Source: Verrucomicrobiales bacterium
GTDB taxonomy: Bacteria; Verrucomicrobiota; Verrucomicrobiia; Verrucomicrobiales; DEV007
Length of the DNA stretch: 64,000 nucleotides
NCBI GenBank assembly: GCA_029212615.1
Contig: JARGPJ010000013.1
Coordinates: forward strand, 42,784 to 106,783
Direction: 5' to 3'
A program made the translations under genes and the position numbers. The notes below the pieces were generated by a model. It saw nothing but the letters and a program-made list of their open reading frames with translations. It was not told the origin of the DNA and did not search any database. Position 1 is the first letter of the stretch. Each line of letters opens with the position of its first letter. Of the stretch, positions 55,347-64,000 are shown one piece after another.

Positions 55347-57929
55347 CTAGGCTACCTTGAAGGCGAATTTGCCCTCAGCGAAGTCCACTTGAATGACGTC
55401 GCCGTCTTTGAACTTACCTTCCAGTAGATCCAGACTGAGGGGATCGAGGAGACGGTTCTGGATGACCCGCTTGAGGGGGCGGGCGCCGTAGGCGGGGTCG
55501 TAGCCTTCGGTGGAAAGCTGAGAGAGGGCGGCATCACTCAACTCCAGGGCAAGGCCCTGAGCTTCGAGGCGTTTAAAGACCCGGGCGAGCTGGATCGTGA
55601 CGATTGATTTGATGTCCTCCTCGGTGAGTCGATCGAAGATGATGGTTTCATCGATCCGGTTGAGGAATTCGGGGCGGAAATGTCCGCGCAGGGCCTCTGT
55701 GACAAGGGCCTCCCGCTGCTCCGGATTCGATTCGGACATGATGTATTCCGACCCGATGTTACTCGTCATGATGATGACGGTGTTCCGGAAATCGACCGTG
55801 CGTCCCTGTCCGTCGGTGATGCGACCATCATCGAGGACCTGGAGGAGAACGTTAAAGACATCCGGGTGCGCTTTCTCGACTTCGTCAAAAAGGACGACCG
55901 AGTAGGGCTTGCGGCGAACTGTTTCCGAAAGCTGGCCGCCTTCTTCGTAACCGACATAGCCCGGAGGCGCTCCGATGAGTCGGGCCACGGCGTGCTTCTC
56001 CATGTATTCCGACATGTCGATGCGGACCATTGCCTGATCGTCGTCGAAGAGGAATTCGGCGAGGGCACGGGAAAGTTCTGTCTTGCCGACGCCGGTGGGG
56101 CCGAGGAAAAGGAAGGAGCCAATGGGGCGGTTTTCATCCTGGAGGCCGGCACGGGCGCGGCGAACTGCATTCGACACCGCGGTGATCGCCTGTCGTTGTC
56201 CGATGACCCGGTCGCCGAGGCGGTCTTCCATCTTGATGAGCTTGGAGCGCTCGCCCTCCTGAAGGCGGGAGACGGGAATGTTAGTCCACGAACTCACCAC
56301 TTCAGCGATGTCCTCTTCGGTGACCTCCTCTTTGAGAAGGCGGGAGTTCCCCTGCATCTTCTCCAGTTCGGCCTTGGCTTCGATGAGCGCTTCCTCCTGT
56401 TTGGGGATGACTCCATATTGAATCTCGCTGGCGCGACCGAGGTTTCCCTCTCGTTGAGCCTGCTCAAGTTCGGTTTTGAAGCGTTCGAGTTCCTCCTGAA
56501 CTTCATTTGCCCTGACGATGACACCTTTTTCGTTCTGCCATTGTGCCTTGAGGGCGTCAGCCTGTTCTTTGAGATCGGCGATTTCCTTTTCGACTTTTTC
56601 GAGACGGTCTTTGCTCGCGTCGTCCTTTTCCTTCGCGAGAGCCTGGCGTTCCATTTCAAGCTGCATCGCCTGGCGGTCGAGCTGGTCGATTTCGGTGGGA
56701 AGGCTGTCGAGTTCGATTTTCAAACGCGAGGCCGCTTCGTCGATGAGATCGACGGCTTTGTCAGGAAGGAAGCGGTCGGAAATGTAGCGATCGCTGAGGG
56801 TGGCCGCAGCGACGATGGCGGAGTCTTTGATGCGAACCCCGTGGTGGACTTCGTAGCGGTCTTTGATGCCCCGCAGAATCGCGATGGTGTCCTCGGCAGA
56901 GGGTTCGTTGACGGTGACAGGCTGAAAGCGACGCTCGAGGGCGGCATCTTTCTCAATGTATTTCTTATACTCGTCGAGAGTGGTCGCACCGATGGTGCGC
57001 AGTTCGCCGCGGGCGAGTTGAGGTTTCAGCATGTTCGAGGCATCGACGGCACCTTCGCTGGCGCCCGCCCCCACGATGGTATGGAGCTCATCGATAAAGA
57101 GAATGATTTCCCCCTGACTGTCGGTGACTTCTTTGAGGAAAGCTTTGAGCCGGTCTTCGAATTCGCCACGATACTTGGCTCCGGCGATCATGGAACCGAT
57201 ATCAAGGACGATGAGGCGTTTGTTCTTGAGCGATTCAGGCACGTCACCGCTCACGATGCGTCGCGCGAGTCCTTCGGCGATCGCGGTTTTACCCACTCCC
57301 GGCTCCCCGATGAGAACAGGATTATTCTTCGTCCGTCGTGAGAGAATTTGCATGACCCGGCGAATCTCTTCATCGCGCCCGATAATGGGGTCGATCTTTC
57401 CTTCACGGGCGATCGCGGTGAGGTCGGTGCCGTATTTTTCCAGTGATTGATACTTTCCTTCCGGATCCTGGTCGGTGACCCGCTGGCTGCCGCGAATCGA
57501 AGCGATGGCTTCGAGAAGAGACTTTTCGGTGATCCCTTTGGCGCTGAGAAGGGCTTTCAGGTCAGAATTCCCCTCGCGCAGAATCGCGGTGAGGACATGC
57601 TCGACGCTGGTGTAATCGTCTTTCATCTCCGTTCTGATTTTCTCCGCGGTGTTCATGACCGCGCGGAGGTCAGTGCTGAGATAGACCTGCTGTCCGGCGT
57701 TGCCGGAAGAGGAGGGGAGTTTTTCGAGAAGGGCCGCGACCTCGGATTTGAGTGAAGCCGGGTCGGCGCCGAGTTTTAAGAGAATCGGTCCGGTGACGCC
57801 GTCACTTTGGTTCAATAAAGCGGAAAGAAGGTGAATACTGCTGAGTTCCGCGTGGCTTTTGTTGTTCGCCGAATTCTGAGCCTCCTGGAAGGCTTCCTGA
57901 AGTTTGAGAGTGAACTGATTTGGATTCAT
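55347..57929 (-). CDS. clpB: ATP-dependent chaperone ClpB
   Basis: 860 residues, the normal length. N-domain, then AAA1 with [15 protein letters not shown] and [14 protein letters not shown], a middle coiled-coil region (about residues 400-520), and AAA2 with [14 protein letters not shown] and [15 protein letters not shown]. The arginine finger and C-terminal ATPase pieces follow. ClpB disaggregates proteins with the DnaK system in the cytoplasm after heat stress. No CIRCE or clear heat-shock box is seen upstream. Confidence 0.97.
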   Translation of the reverse strand: MNPNQFTLKLQEAFQEAQNSANNKSHAELSSIHLLSALLNQSDGVTGPILLKLGADPASLKSEVAALLEKLPSSSGNAGQQVYLSTDLRAVMNTAEKIRTEMKDDYTSVEHVLTAILREGNSDLKALLSAKGITEKSLLEAIASIRGSQRVTDQDPEGKYQSLEKYGTDLTAIAREGKIDPIIGRDEEIRRVMQILSRRTKNNPVLIGEPGVGKTAIAEGLARRIVSGDVPESLKNKRLIVLDIGSMIAGAKYRGEFEDRLKAFLKEVTDSQGEIILFIDELHTIVGAGASEGAVDASNMLKPQLARGELRTIGATTLDEYKKYIEKDAALERRFQPVTVNEPSAEDTIAILRGIKDRYEVHHGVRIKDSAIVAAATLSDRYISDRFLPDKAVDLIDEAASRLKIELDSLPTEIDQLDRQAMQLEMERQALAKEKDDASKDRLEKVEKEIADLKEQADALKAQWQNEKGVIVRANEVQEELERFKTELEQAQREGNLGRASEIQYGVIPKQEEALIEAKAELEKMQGNSRLLKEEVTEEDIAEVVSSWTNIPVSRLQEGERSKLIKMEDRLGDRVIGQRQAITAVSNAVRRARAGLQDENRPIGSFLFLGPTGVGKTELSRALAEFLFDDDQAMVRIDMSEYMEKHAVARLIGAPPGYVGYEEGGQLSETVRRKPYSVVLFDEVEKAHPDVFNVLLQVLDDGRITDGQGRTVDFRNTVIIMTSNIGSEYIMSESNPEQREALVTEALRGHFRPEFLNRIDETIIFDRLTEEDIKSIVTIQLARVFKRLEAQGLALELSDAALSQLSTEGYDPAYGARPLKRVIQNRLLDPLSLDLLEGKFKDGDVIQVDFAEGKFAFKVA

Positions 57930-58167
57930 GGGCGGTTGCTTGAAATAAGGGTAATGAATGGAGCAAATTAAGCCAAGCAGGGCTTGTTCAGCAGTCTTCG
58001 CTTTTTGCGTTATTTGATGTGTTTGATGTTCATTGCAGCTTTTTGTTCAAAAGTTTCCGAAAGAAGTTGAGGAGTAGAGAAGAGAAAGAGATGAGGGTGT
58101 TCAGGCTGGAAGACCTTTGATGTCAGGGGCCGCTGTTCTGAGATGAGATCGCCGGATTCGACGTCTA
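57930..58167 (-). promoter_or_regulatory. clpB upstream region
   Basis: 238 bases between the clpB start and the peptidase stop. AT-rich part with several T and A runs; no CIRCE or other regulatory motif could be fixed. A tiny frame MNIKHIK is present but not supported. Confidence 0.25.
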
Positions 58168-59064
58168 TCAGGGGTGAGACTTGAGCTGTTCCCGCCCGGC
58201 CCAATCTTCTTCGATGAGATTGCGAATCCATTCCTGATCGGGTCGAATCGCCAATCCCGTCGGTGTGACCTCAGCGCCGGCGGCCCGCCTGATCGACCCG
58301 GTCGCAGCATAGTTGACGCCGAGGAGCTCGCCCTTTTCATTGACGAAGGGTCCTCCGCTGTTGCCTCTTCTCACCGGAGATCTGTGCCAAATGAGTTGGA
58401 ACTTTGTTTTCTCGAATTTTACTTCGCGCGATTTTTTCAACACTCCTGCGAAGCTGTCGGTTTTAAAATGAAAGGGGGGATCCTCGTCCCTGTTCACGTT
58501 GACGGTCGTGCCCGCAGAAAACACCGCCTCTTCGCTCTTGAATGACCCGGCCCACTTGAAGGTCCCGAATGGGTCCCCATCGACGCGGAACAGAGCAAAA
58601 TCGATTTCTGAGAGGGAGGAGGCCCTCACCCAGACAGGATGCGCTTTTTCGATCACGACCTCTTTGTTCTTATTCGTATACAGGGCATAGATTTCCCGTC
58701 CATCGAGGCAGTGGCCTGCGGTGACAAAATATCCCCTCGCATCGATCGCGGCTGCCGTTCCGACTTCCATGCGTTCGCCTGAGTCTAACTTGACCCTGAC
58801 GGAAATATCGCGTGTTTCTGAACTCCCGGAAGACGATTCCTCCTTCTCCTCATTGATTTCGAGGCCGTCAGCACCAATCAGGATTGCGGTTCGTCCGCTG
58901 AAATAGTCTTCAATCGCTGAGCCCTCAATCTTGTGATCGGAGTATGGCTTGAGGGAAGCCGATTGCTCTTCGTCAGAGACATCGGTTACTTTGCATGAGC
59001 CCAGTAAAACAAGCGCCACGATTGAGAGGGGCGCAGCCAGTGCAGTTGAGAATGATGGACTCAT
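58168..59064 (-). CDS. Lipoprotein serine peptidase, trypsin-like
   Basis: 298 residues. A lipoprotein signal ends LLGSC. The trypsin-like triad is visible: His in TAGHCLDG near 117, Asp in EIDFALFRVDG, Ser in RRGNSGGPF near 230. It is a DegP/HtrA-like protease without a PDZ domain, attached to a membrane. Substrates are unknown. An EEP-like and a TauE-like gene lie further upstream on the same strand. Confidence 0.88.
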   Translation of the reverse strand: MSPSFSTALAAPLSIVALVLLGSCKVTDVSDEEQSASLKPYSDHKIEGSAIEDYFSGRTAILIGADGLEINEEKEESSSGSSETRDISVRVKLDSGERMEVGTAAAIDARGYFVTAGHCLDGREIYALYTNKNKEVVIEKAHPVWVRASSLSEIDFALFRVDGDPFGTFKWAGSFKSEEAVFSAGTTVNVNRDEDPPFHFKTDSFAGVLKKSREVKFEKTKFQLIWHRSPVRRGNSGGPFVNEKGELLGVNYAATGSIRRAAGAEVTPTGLAIRPDQEWIRNLIEEDWAGREQLKSHP

Positions 59065-59146
59065 CGAGGTGAGAGAGTGTCCTCATTTGGACGACTGACG
59101 GCAACCTTCCGGTAGAAAAATCTTCCGGGGGCAGTCATTCGACTGA

Positions 59147-59899
59147 TTAGAAAAAGAGCATGCGAACTCCCGCGATGGCCGAAAAGGCATACAGCAAAAT
59201 CTCGAAAGTTCGCTGCGGGATGTGATCGATCAGTTTCCGGCCCAGGAATATCCCGGTGAGAAGGGCGGGGATGAGGATGAGGTTTAATCTCAGAGATTCG
59301 GCGTTGATGAGGTTGATCTGGCCGAGGAAAGGGATCTTAAACAGATTCACGAGCAGAAAAAAGCGGGCTCCGATTCCAAGAAACTGCATCTTGGGCATCT
59401 TGTGGACGAGTCCGTAGATGGAGTAGACGGGACCGGCAGCGTTGGCGAGCATTGTCGCGACGCCGATGAGGACGCAGCTGATCCAGCGAAACCATCGCGA
59501 GTCGGGGAGATGTTCGAGGAACTCCTTTTTAAATTCCCGGGTCAGTTGCAGGAAAAACATCAGGAGAATGATCCCTCCGATGACTCGCCGGGCGGTGAGG
59601 TCATCAAATGCTTTGAGAAGCCACCAGGCACCGAGGATGCTGACAAAGGTGACAGGCACGAGCGGCCAGATCATTTTCCAGGAGGCGTGCTTCCAGAAAA
59701 GCGGGAGCACGATGATGTCGCAAATCACGAGGAGAGGAAGAATGATTCCGACACTGTTTTTCGCGCCGAAGGTTTCAGCGATGATGAGCACGTTCACGAT
59801 CGCGAGGCCGGGGATGCCGGCCTTGGATATACCGAGGCTGAGAGCGCCAAGGCAGGCCAGGGCGATTGCGATCCAGGTGACGTCGTAGGGAAGGTTCAA
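59147..59899 (-). CDS. TauE/SafE-family permease
   Basis: 250 residues with about eight membrane segments. The order of glycine-rich helices (LACLGALSLGISKAGIPGLA and IFLGRKLIDHIPQRTFEILL) fits TauE/SafE, which export sulfite, sulfonate or other anions. With seven sulfatases near, sulfite or sulfate-derived anions would be plausible cargo, but that is an inference. Confidence 0.88.
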   Translation of the reverse strand: MNLPYDVTWIAIALACLGALSLGISKAGIPGLAIVNVLIIAETFGAKNSVGIILPLLVICDIIVLPLFWKHASWKMIWPLVPVTFVSILGAWWLLKAFDDLTARRVIGGIILLMFFLQLTREFKKEFLEHLPDSRWFRWISCVLIGVATMLANAAGPVYSIYGLVHKMPKMQFLGIGARFFLLVNLFKIPFLGQINLINAESLRLNLILIPALLTGIFLGRKLIDHIPQRTFEILLYAFSAIAGVRMLFF

Positions 59900-60055
59900 A
59901 GTGAATGACTGATTTAGTCGACGCAGGAAGGGGAGGCAATGCCTTTTCTCTCTCTCCCTGTGATCATCCGCGGCGGGAGGAAAGGGTGACCGGTCCCCAG
60001 GACAGAGGCCTTCCGGGAAGGCCCCGTCACGGAGCCGGTGTCCGATCTGTTTGCA

Positions 60056-61054
60056 TCACTCTGCTATCTCAGGAAGGATGAAATCGCTCACGACAATGCG
60101 GTGTTTAGAGACGGAGTTCAATCGCGTGAAAGTCTGGTAGGGCTCAAGGTTTTGTGAAGCCCAGATCTGGTCAAATCGCAGTGCGGCGCAGTTGGCGGGA
60201 TAGGTGTTTCCCCATCCTGTTCCGCTGGATTTAAAGGCGTCAGAGAGGCCGTTGCTTTCGAGAGGTCGGAAAACATCGTCACCCGCCGGGGTGTTGAATC
60301 CTCCACTGACAATGCGCCCGGTTGAGGCGCGTGTGATTTGGTTTTCACCCAGATTATTTCTGAGGAGCCTCCGGTTCTGAATTCGCCGTTGCGTGAGGTC
60401 TTTCCATGTTTCAGGTCTCCAGAGGTAGGGGGAGGGAAAGCACGGGGGGAGGTCGAGACTGGTAAGGTCGACGATGAAACCGCTGGGAATCCTGATGCGG
60501 GCATGGATCGCTGTTCCGTTCGATTCGGAAAGGGAGTTGAGAAGTTCCCCACTCGCGAGGATGGCCTGATTCGAGCCCACGAAGATAATCCTCTCGACCC
60601 CGAAAGCTTCGTTGGTCATTTCAGTGATGAGTTTTTCCTCAGGGCTGTCCTGAATAAAAACAATGTCAGGTTCCAGATCGAGGACTCTTTTCACGGCCTC
60701 CGGATTCCGCCCGGCGTTGAGATTGATGACGCGTAACTGCCTTTCTTCCTCTGGTGGAGATCGCCTGTTAATAGCCTGAACCAGTTCTCTGAAGATACCA
60801 TGAGACTCTTCGGAAAAGGCGATGCCGACGATCAGCCAGGTGCAAAAAACGATCACCGCAGGCATCCCGCGAAAGGCAAGCCATGAAAGGATGCAGGAAA
60901 GCATGCCAACCGCTGCCCAGGCCCACACGGGGATCAAGGTGATTGCTGTCATGGAATCCCATCGGTTCAGATAGCAGACCATGACGATGAGAAACACCAC
61001 CATGAGGAGAGCGGGGATGACGGTTGCGAGGGTTTTCTGGATTTTGCGCCACAT
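60056..61054 (-). CDS. EEP-fold (endonuclease/exonuclease/phosphatase) membrane protein with altered active site
   Basis: 332 residues. Three N-terminal membrane helices, then an EEP domain with NLNAGRNPEAVKRVLDLEPD and IVFIQDSPEE. The usual LQE has become IQD, GDFN is GGFN and SDH is SKH, so the metal-binding and catalytic residues are changed at three points. It resembles VanJ/EndA-type membrane EEP proteins. Such a protein may be inactive or use another chemistry. Overlapping 5' end is near the AraD gene (divergent). Confidence 0.8.
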   Translation of the reverse strand: MWRKIQKTLATVIPALLMVVFLIVMVCYLNRWDSMTAITLIPVWAWAAVGMLSCILSWLAFRGMPAVIVFCTWLIVGIAFSEESHGIFRELVQAINRRSPPEEERQLRVINLNAGRNPEAVKRVLDLEPDIVFIQDSPEEKLITEMTNEAFGVERIIFVGSNQAILASGELLNSLSESNGTAIHARIRIPSGFIVDLTSLDLPPCFPSPYLWRPETWKDLTQRRIQNRRLLRNNLGENQITRASTGRIVSGGFNTPAGDDVFRPLESNGLSDAFKSSGTGWGNTYPANCAALRFDQIWASQNLEPYQTFTRLNSVSKHRIVVSDFILPEIAE

Positions 61055-61145
61055 AGGATTCCGGCGAAGTATAGTTCAGGATCGCACGGTTTTCCTGTCC
61101 GATTTGCTTACTTGCGACAGGCCTGTTTTCGCGTTCTGGTGGCGG

Positions 61146-61841
61146 ATGCTTGAAGAGTTGAAAGAAGAGGTCCTGCAGGCCAACCTCATGTTAGTGAGCG
61201 AAGGACTCGTCCGGCTCACCTGGGGGAATGTTTCGGGGATTGACCGCGAGAAGGGGCTGTTCGTGATCAAGCCGAGCGGGGTCGCCTATGAGGATCTCAC
61301 CCGTGACAGTCTTGTCGTACTCGATCTCGACGGAGAGATTGTCGAGGGATCGCTCCGGCCTTCTTCCGACACTCCGACGCACCGGATTCTCTACCGTGAG
61401 TTTCCGGAGATAGGGGGAGTCACCCATACCCACTCGGTTCATGCGACGATGTTTTCGCAAGCCGGGGTGGAACTGCCCTGCCAGGGAACAACCCACGCGG
61501 ATCATTTTTTCGGGACGGTTCCCGTGGTGAGAGAGCTTTCCCCGGCTGAAGTCGAGGAAGATTACGAGACAAATACGGGCCGGGCGATCGCACAGCACTT
61601 TGAGAAAAACAGGATTTTCCCGATGGAAATGCCCGCCTGCTTTCAGAAATTTCACGCCCCCTTCACCTGGGGAAAAAGCGCGATTGATTCAGTGAAGAAC
61701 TCGGTCGCTCTCGAAGTTTGCGCACAGATGGGGCTGGGAACCTGGCAGTTACATTCACAACAGTCAGGCCTGCCGCAGCACCTTCTCAATAAGCATTACC
61801 TGAGAAAGCACGGCGACGGCGCCTACTACGGTCAAAAGTGA
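61146..61841 (+). CDS. araD: L-ribulose-5-phosphate 4-epimerase (AraD), class II aldolase family
   Basis: 231 residues from the ATG at 61146, the exact length of E. coli AraD. GNVSGIDREKG, PSGVAYEDL, zinc His in THTHSVHATMFSQ, Asp in THADHFFGT and the C-terminal HYLRKHGDGAYYGQK with catalytic Tyr are all in place. The enzyme interconverts L-ribulose-5-P and D-xylulose-5-P; no araA or araB lies in the window, so it may serve another pentose route. Class II aldolase relatives (fuculose-P aldolase) are less similar. Confidence 0.93.
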   Translation: MLEELKEEVLQANLMLVSEGLVRLTWGNVSGIDREKGLFVIKPSGVAYEDLTRDSLVVLDLDGEIVEGSLRPSSDTPTHRILYREFPEIGGVTHTHSVHATMFSQAGVELPCQGTTHADHFFGTVPVVRELSPAEVEEDYETNTGRAIAQHFEKNRIFPMEMPACFQKFHAPFTWGKSAIDSVKNSVALEVCAQMGLGTWQLHSQQSGLPQHLLNKHYLRKHGDGAYYGQK

Positions 61842-61842
61842 G

Positions 61843-63261
61843 TCACTCCGCGTTCTCGGGACCCGCGCAGAGGTCAAAGAGCTTGTTGTAGACCTCAGTG
61901 GCCTCAATGGGCTCTTCATTTTCGCAATCGGGGAAGGCACCGGCAATGAAGGGGTAGTCTTCCCGGGACTCAGGGAGACAGCCGTGTGATCCTTTCACGA
62001 GCGAGGCATCGAGCGGGATCACGTCCATGAGCATTCTGAATCCGAGCATTTTCCGGAGGAGTTTGCCGGCAATCTTCAGTTTGGGAAATTTGATCTTCGG
62101 GTCGACGAAAAGCTCGACGGGGTCGTAGCCCGGCTTGCGATGAATGTCGACGCTGCGGGCGTAATCGGGCGCTTTGCGATCGCTTTTCCAGTAGTAGTAG
62201 GTGAACCAGCTTCGTTCATCGGACACCACGACGAGGTCACCGCTTCGTTCGTGGGCGAGGCCATTGGCCTCCTGCATCTCGCGAGTCATCACCGCGGTGA
62301 TTCCTTCCACCCCGCGCAGCAATTCCGCGACCTCGTTGATAAGGTCGGGGTTCTTCACGTAGACGTGGGCCACCTGATGATCGGGGATCGCAAACACCTC
62401 ACAATTTCCGGGATCGATCACTTCACGTTTCAGTTCCTGACGCCAGCTGAGCCAGCCTTTCTCGCGAAAGAGCCGGTTTAAGTGAATGGGGCGATCCACC
62501 TTGGTGATGCCGTATTCGCTGAGGAGAACGACCGCTACGCCGCGCTTCTCGAGGTGGGTGACGAGGTCGCGAACGATATCGTCAATCTCCCTGAGGTCGA
62601 TCGCGATCGCGGGGTCTTCCGGGCCGAGTCGCTGGAGATTGTAGTCGAGGTGGGGGAGGTAGACGAGGTTGAGGTGCGGGGAGAATTTGTCTTCAAACCA
62701 CTTGGCGGATTGAGCGATCCAGCGGCTCGAATCGATTCCCGCAGCAGGTCCCCAGAAGGCGGGAAACGGGAACTTGCCGAGTTTGCGTTTGATCTTGCTC
62801 CGCAGGTTCATCGGCCAGGTTTGAATGTCGAAGACCTTCTTTCCATCGGCACAGTAGATCGGGCGCGGCGTGATCTGGTAGTCCGCGCTGGAATACATGT
62901 TGTTCCACCAGAAGACCTTGGCGCAGGTGAAGTCCGGATGCCGCTCCTCGCGGATATGCTCCCAGAGTTTTCGTCCTTCCACGAGGTGATTTGATTGCTT
63001 CCAACAGCGGTGTTCCGCGTAGGCGCGGTCGTACCACATGTTGCCGACGATACCGTGGTCCCCCGGCGTTTTACCGGTGAGGAATGTTGCCTGCATCGTC
63101 GAAGTCACCGCGGGGATCGTCGGCTTCACTTCGGCAAAGGAAATGGAATCACGCTCGAGAAATTTCGCAATAAACGGAGTGTCTTCCCCGATGTGGCGAC
63201 GGGTCAGTCCGACGATATTGAGAACAGCGGTGCGCGGAGGGGATGATTCAGATTGGCTCAC
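61843..63261 (-). CDS. Alkaline-phosphatase-superfamily phosphodiesterase/pyrophosphatase
   Basis: 472 residues. NIVGLTRRHIG begins the fold; catalytic Thr and the first site lie in PTIPAVTSTMQATFLTGKTPGDHGIVGN, with metal ligands in VYLPHLDYNLQRLG, LLSEYGI and HVYVKNPD-like segments and HERSGDLVVVSDE. This belongs to the nucleotide pyrophosphatase/phosphodiesterase branch. Relatives are often near ebo genes, but no such gene is seen here. Soluble, no signal peptide. Confidence 0.85.
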   Translation of the reverse strand: MSQSESSPPRTAVLNIVGLTRRHIGEDTPFIAKFLERDSISFAEVKPTIPAVTSTMQATFLTGKTPGDHGIVGNMWYDRAYAEHRCWKQSNHLVEGRKLWEHIREERHPDFTCAKVFWWNNMYSSADYQITPRPIYCADGKKVFDIQTWPMNLRSKIKRKLGKFPFPAFWGPAAGIDSSRWIAQSAKWFEDKFSPHLNLVYLPHLDYNLQRLGPEDPAIAIDLREIDDIVRDLVTHLEKRGVAVVLLSEYGITKVDRPIHLNRLFREKGWLSWRQELKREVIDPGNCEVFAIPDHQVAHVYVKNPDLINEVAELLRGVEGITAVMTREMQEANGLAHERSGDLVVVSDERSWFTYYYWKSDRKAPDYARSVDIHRKPGYDPVELFVDPKIKFPKLKIAGKLLRKMLGFRMLMDVIPLDASLVKGSHGCLPESREDYPFIAGAFPDCENEEPIEATEVYNKLFDLCAGPENAE

Positions 63262-63696
63262 AGAAAGTCAGGGGATTCCTGCGAACTTACATCGGCAAGG
63301 CGGAGATCGCCAGTCTCAGAGAATGGCGGATTCCGGATTGCTCCCGGTCGATGGACTCAGGCGCGAATTTTCTGCCCGAGCTTTTTCTCCGGAGCGGAAA
63401 TGACCAACCATGAAGGAGTCTGCCGGGTTGATTCAGGCAGCGTTAGTGCATCAGGCGATCCGGGCGAAGCGGTCTGAGTAACTCCCCCTGTCAGAACGGT
63501 TTGGAAAGATGAAATTCTCAATCGTGTCACGGGAAGGGTGTCACGGACATTTCTCAGGGGACAATTACAGGGCAAAGAAGCTCAAGAATTAACAGCCGTT
63601 CTCGATGCTGTCATCCCGCCAGGTTTGAAACCTCAGGGGTGAGGGCATGGGAAAGGTAAAGAGCTTTCATCCCCCGAATTAACCCCTCCTGATACG
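63262..63696. other. 435-bp intergenic region before the TPS gene
   Basis: I see no convincing gene. There is a short CTCCGGAG palindrome around 63389, a direct repeat of GTGTCACGG near 63525 and 63538, and no clear promoter. It separates the divergent phosphodiesterase and exoprotein genes. Confidence 0.5.
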
Positions 63697-64000
63697 ATGA
63701 GAAACATCACTTCTTCCTTTCGCCGATACCTGGTGCTCCAGGTTCTCATTCTTGCATCTCTCTTCCCCGGGCTGGCCTTGTTTCCGACGCCGTTACGAGC
63801 CAATCCGGCCGGCGCTTCAGTGGTGCACGGTAATGTGGCATTCAACGGCCTGGGGACGAGCCAGCTCAATGTCATGCAGGGCTCGCAGAGTGCGATCATC
63901 AACTGGCAGAGCTTTTCTATTCAGTCAGGTGAAACGACCAACTTTGTTCAGCCGAATCAGAACTCGATCGCCCTCAACCGGGTCGTCGGGGCGGATCCTT
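63697..64000 (+). CDS. Filamentous-haemagglutinin-type exoprotein, N-terminal part (runs off window)
   Basis: Starts at ATG 63697 with MRNITSSFRRYLVLQVLILA as an extended signal peptide, then the TPS (two-partner secretion) domain: NPAGASVVHGNVAFNG, INWQSFSIQSGETTNFVQPN and SIALNRVVGAD, typical of FhaB-like proteins secreted by FhaC-type barrels. No stop occurs before the window end at 64000. Full length and the partner transporter are outside. The function is likely adhesion or contact-dependent effects, by family. Confidence 0.9.
   Translation, partial: MRNITSSFRRYLVLQVLILASLFPGLALFPTPLRANPAGASVVHGNVAFNGLGTSQLNVMQGSQSAIINWQSFSIQSGETTNFVQPNQNSIALNRVVGADP

Noticed and set aside
55680..57341. 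Very long open frame (553 codons) on the plus strand
   Set aside because: It is antisense to clpB, whose motifs are complete. The frame is open because of codon bias; it shows no known features.
58018..58041. Seven-codon frame MNIKHIK upstream of clpB as a leader
   Set aside because: Too short, with no ribosome site or terminator.
1..64000. CRISPR array, tRNA or rRNA genes
   Set aside because: No regular repeat-spacer pattern and no T-arm plus acceptor structure noticed; a tRNAscan run could still find something missed by eye.

Overview
The window reads as a chromosomal segment of a Gram-negative bacterium of the PVC group, most probably Verrucomicrobiota. The reasons are seven sulfatase genes in 64 kb, secreted PQQ-type propeller proteins beside a cupredoxin, a Ser/Thr kinase with a membrane anchor and long C-terminal tail, Fn3-like membrane proteins next to an SSS symporter, porin-type barrels and a filamentous-haemagglutinin-type exoprotein. 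Base composition is fairly GC-rich except in one island (about 28.7-31.6 kb). The phylum is an inference from gene content. I saw no rRNA, tRNA, CRISPR array or transposase gene.

Layout. 1-9.4 kb: end of a sulfatase, a DoxX-like protein, a SWIM/SNF2 helicase, two more sulfatases, a conserved protein of unknown function and an ABC-2 exporter pair. 9.4-17.5 kb: a beta-carbonic anhydrase, then a tight same-strand run of seven genes: Fn3/TM protein, SSS symporter, 39-residue membrane peptide, carbamoyltransferase, asparagine synthase, carbamoylase/allantoate-type amidohydrolase and isochorismatase-type cysteine hydrolase. This looks like one operon for uptake and processing of a ureido (N-carbamoyl) compound. 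The carbamoyltransferase lacks the usual aspartate-binding motif, so its acceptor is open; this is one of the two strongest candidates for an undescribed system. 17.7-25.6 kb: RRM protein, sulfatase, NERD protein, two SGNH-type hydrolases, a Tat-exported vanadium-haloperoxidase-like lipoprotein and a porin-like barrel.

25.6-31.6 kb is a defence and mobile-element island: an AbiE-type toxin-antitoxin pair with a readable promoter, a PIN-like protein, a small DoxX-like protein, and a collapsed type I restriction locus. There the hsdM start is fused to the second half of hsdS, hsdR is cut to its first 33 codons or so, and a piece of abiEi is joined to its end. Between hsdS and hsdR lies an almost intact ATPase fused to a TOPRIM/DUF4435-like domain, the architecture of a single-chain PARIS-type anti-phage protein, interrupted only by one homopolymer frameshift.

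31.7-41 kb: six genes on the minus strand that may form one operon: PQQ-like propeller, cupredoxin, sugar-dehydrogenase-like propeller and three sulfatases, suggesting periplasmic desulfation and oxidation of sulfated glycans. 41-64 kb: Uup-type ABC-F protein; a BlaI/BlaR1-like regulatory module whose receptor carries a new sensor domain also found twice in the adjacent secreted protein, with two matching operators; FabF; a TrmN6-like methyltransferase; azoreductase; Ser/Thr kinase; TVP38 protein; MFS transporter with a leader/terminator upstream; alpha/beta hydrolase; ClpB; a lipoprotein serine peptidase; TauE-type permease; an EEP-fold protein with an eroded active site; AraD; an alkaline-phosphatase-superfamily enzyme; and the start of a TPS exoprotein running off the right edge.

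A palindromic element with the core CAACAGGGTTG recurs in intergenic DNA and, strikingly, sits exactly at the hsdM/hsdS deletion junction, which suggests a mobile or recombinogenic repeat family.
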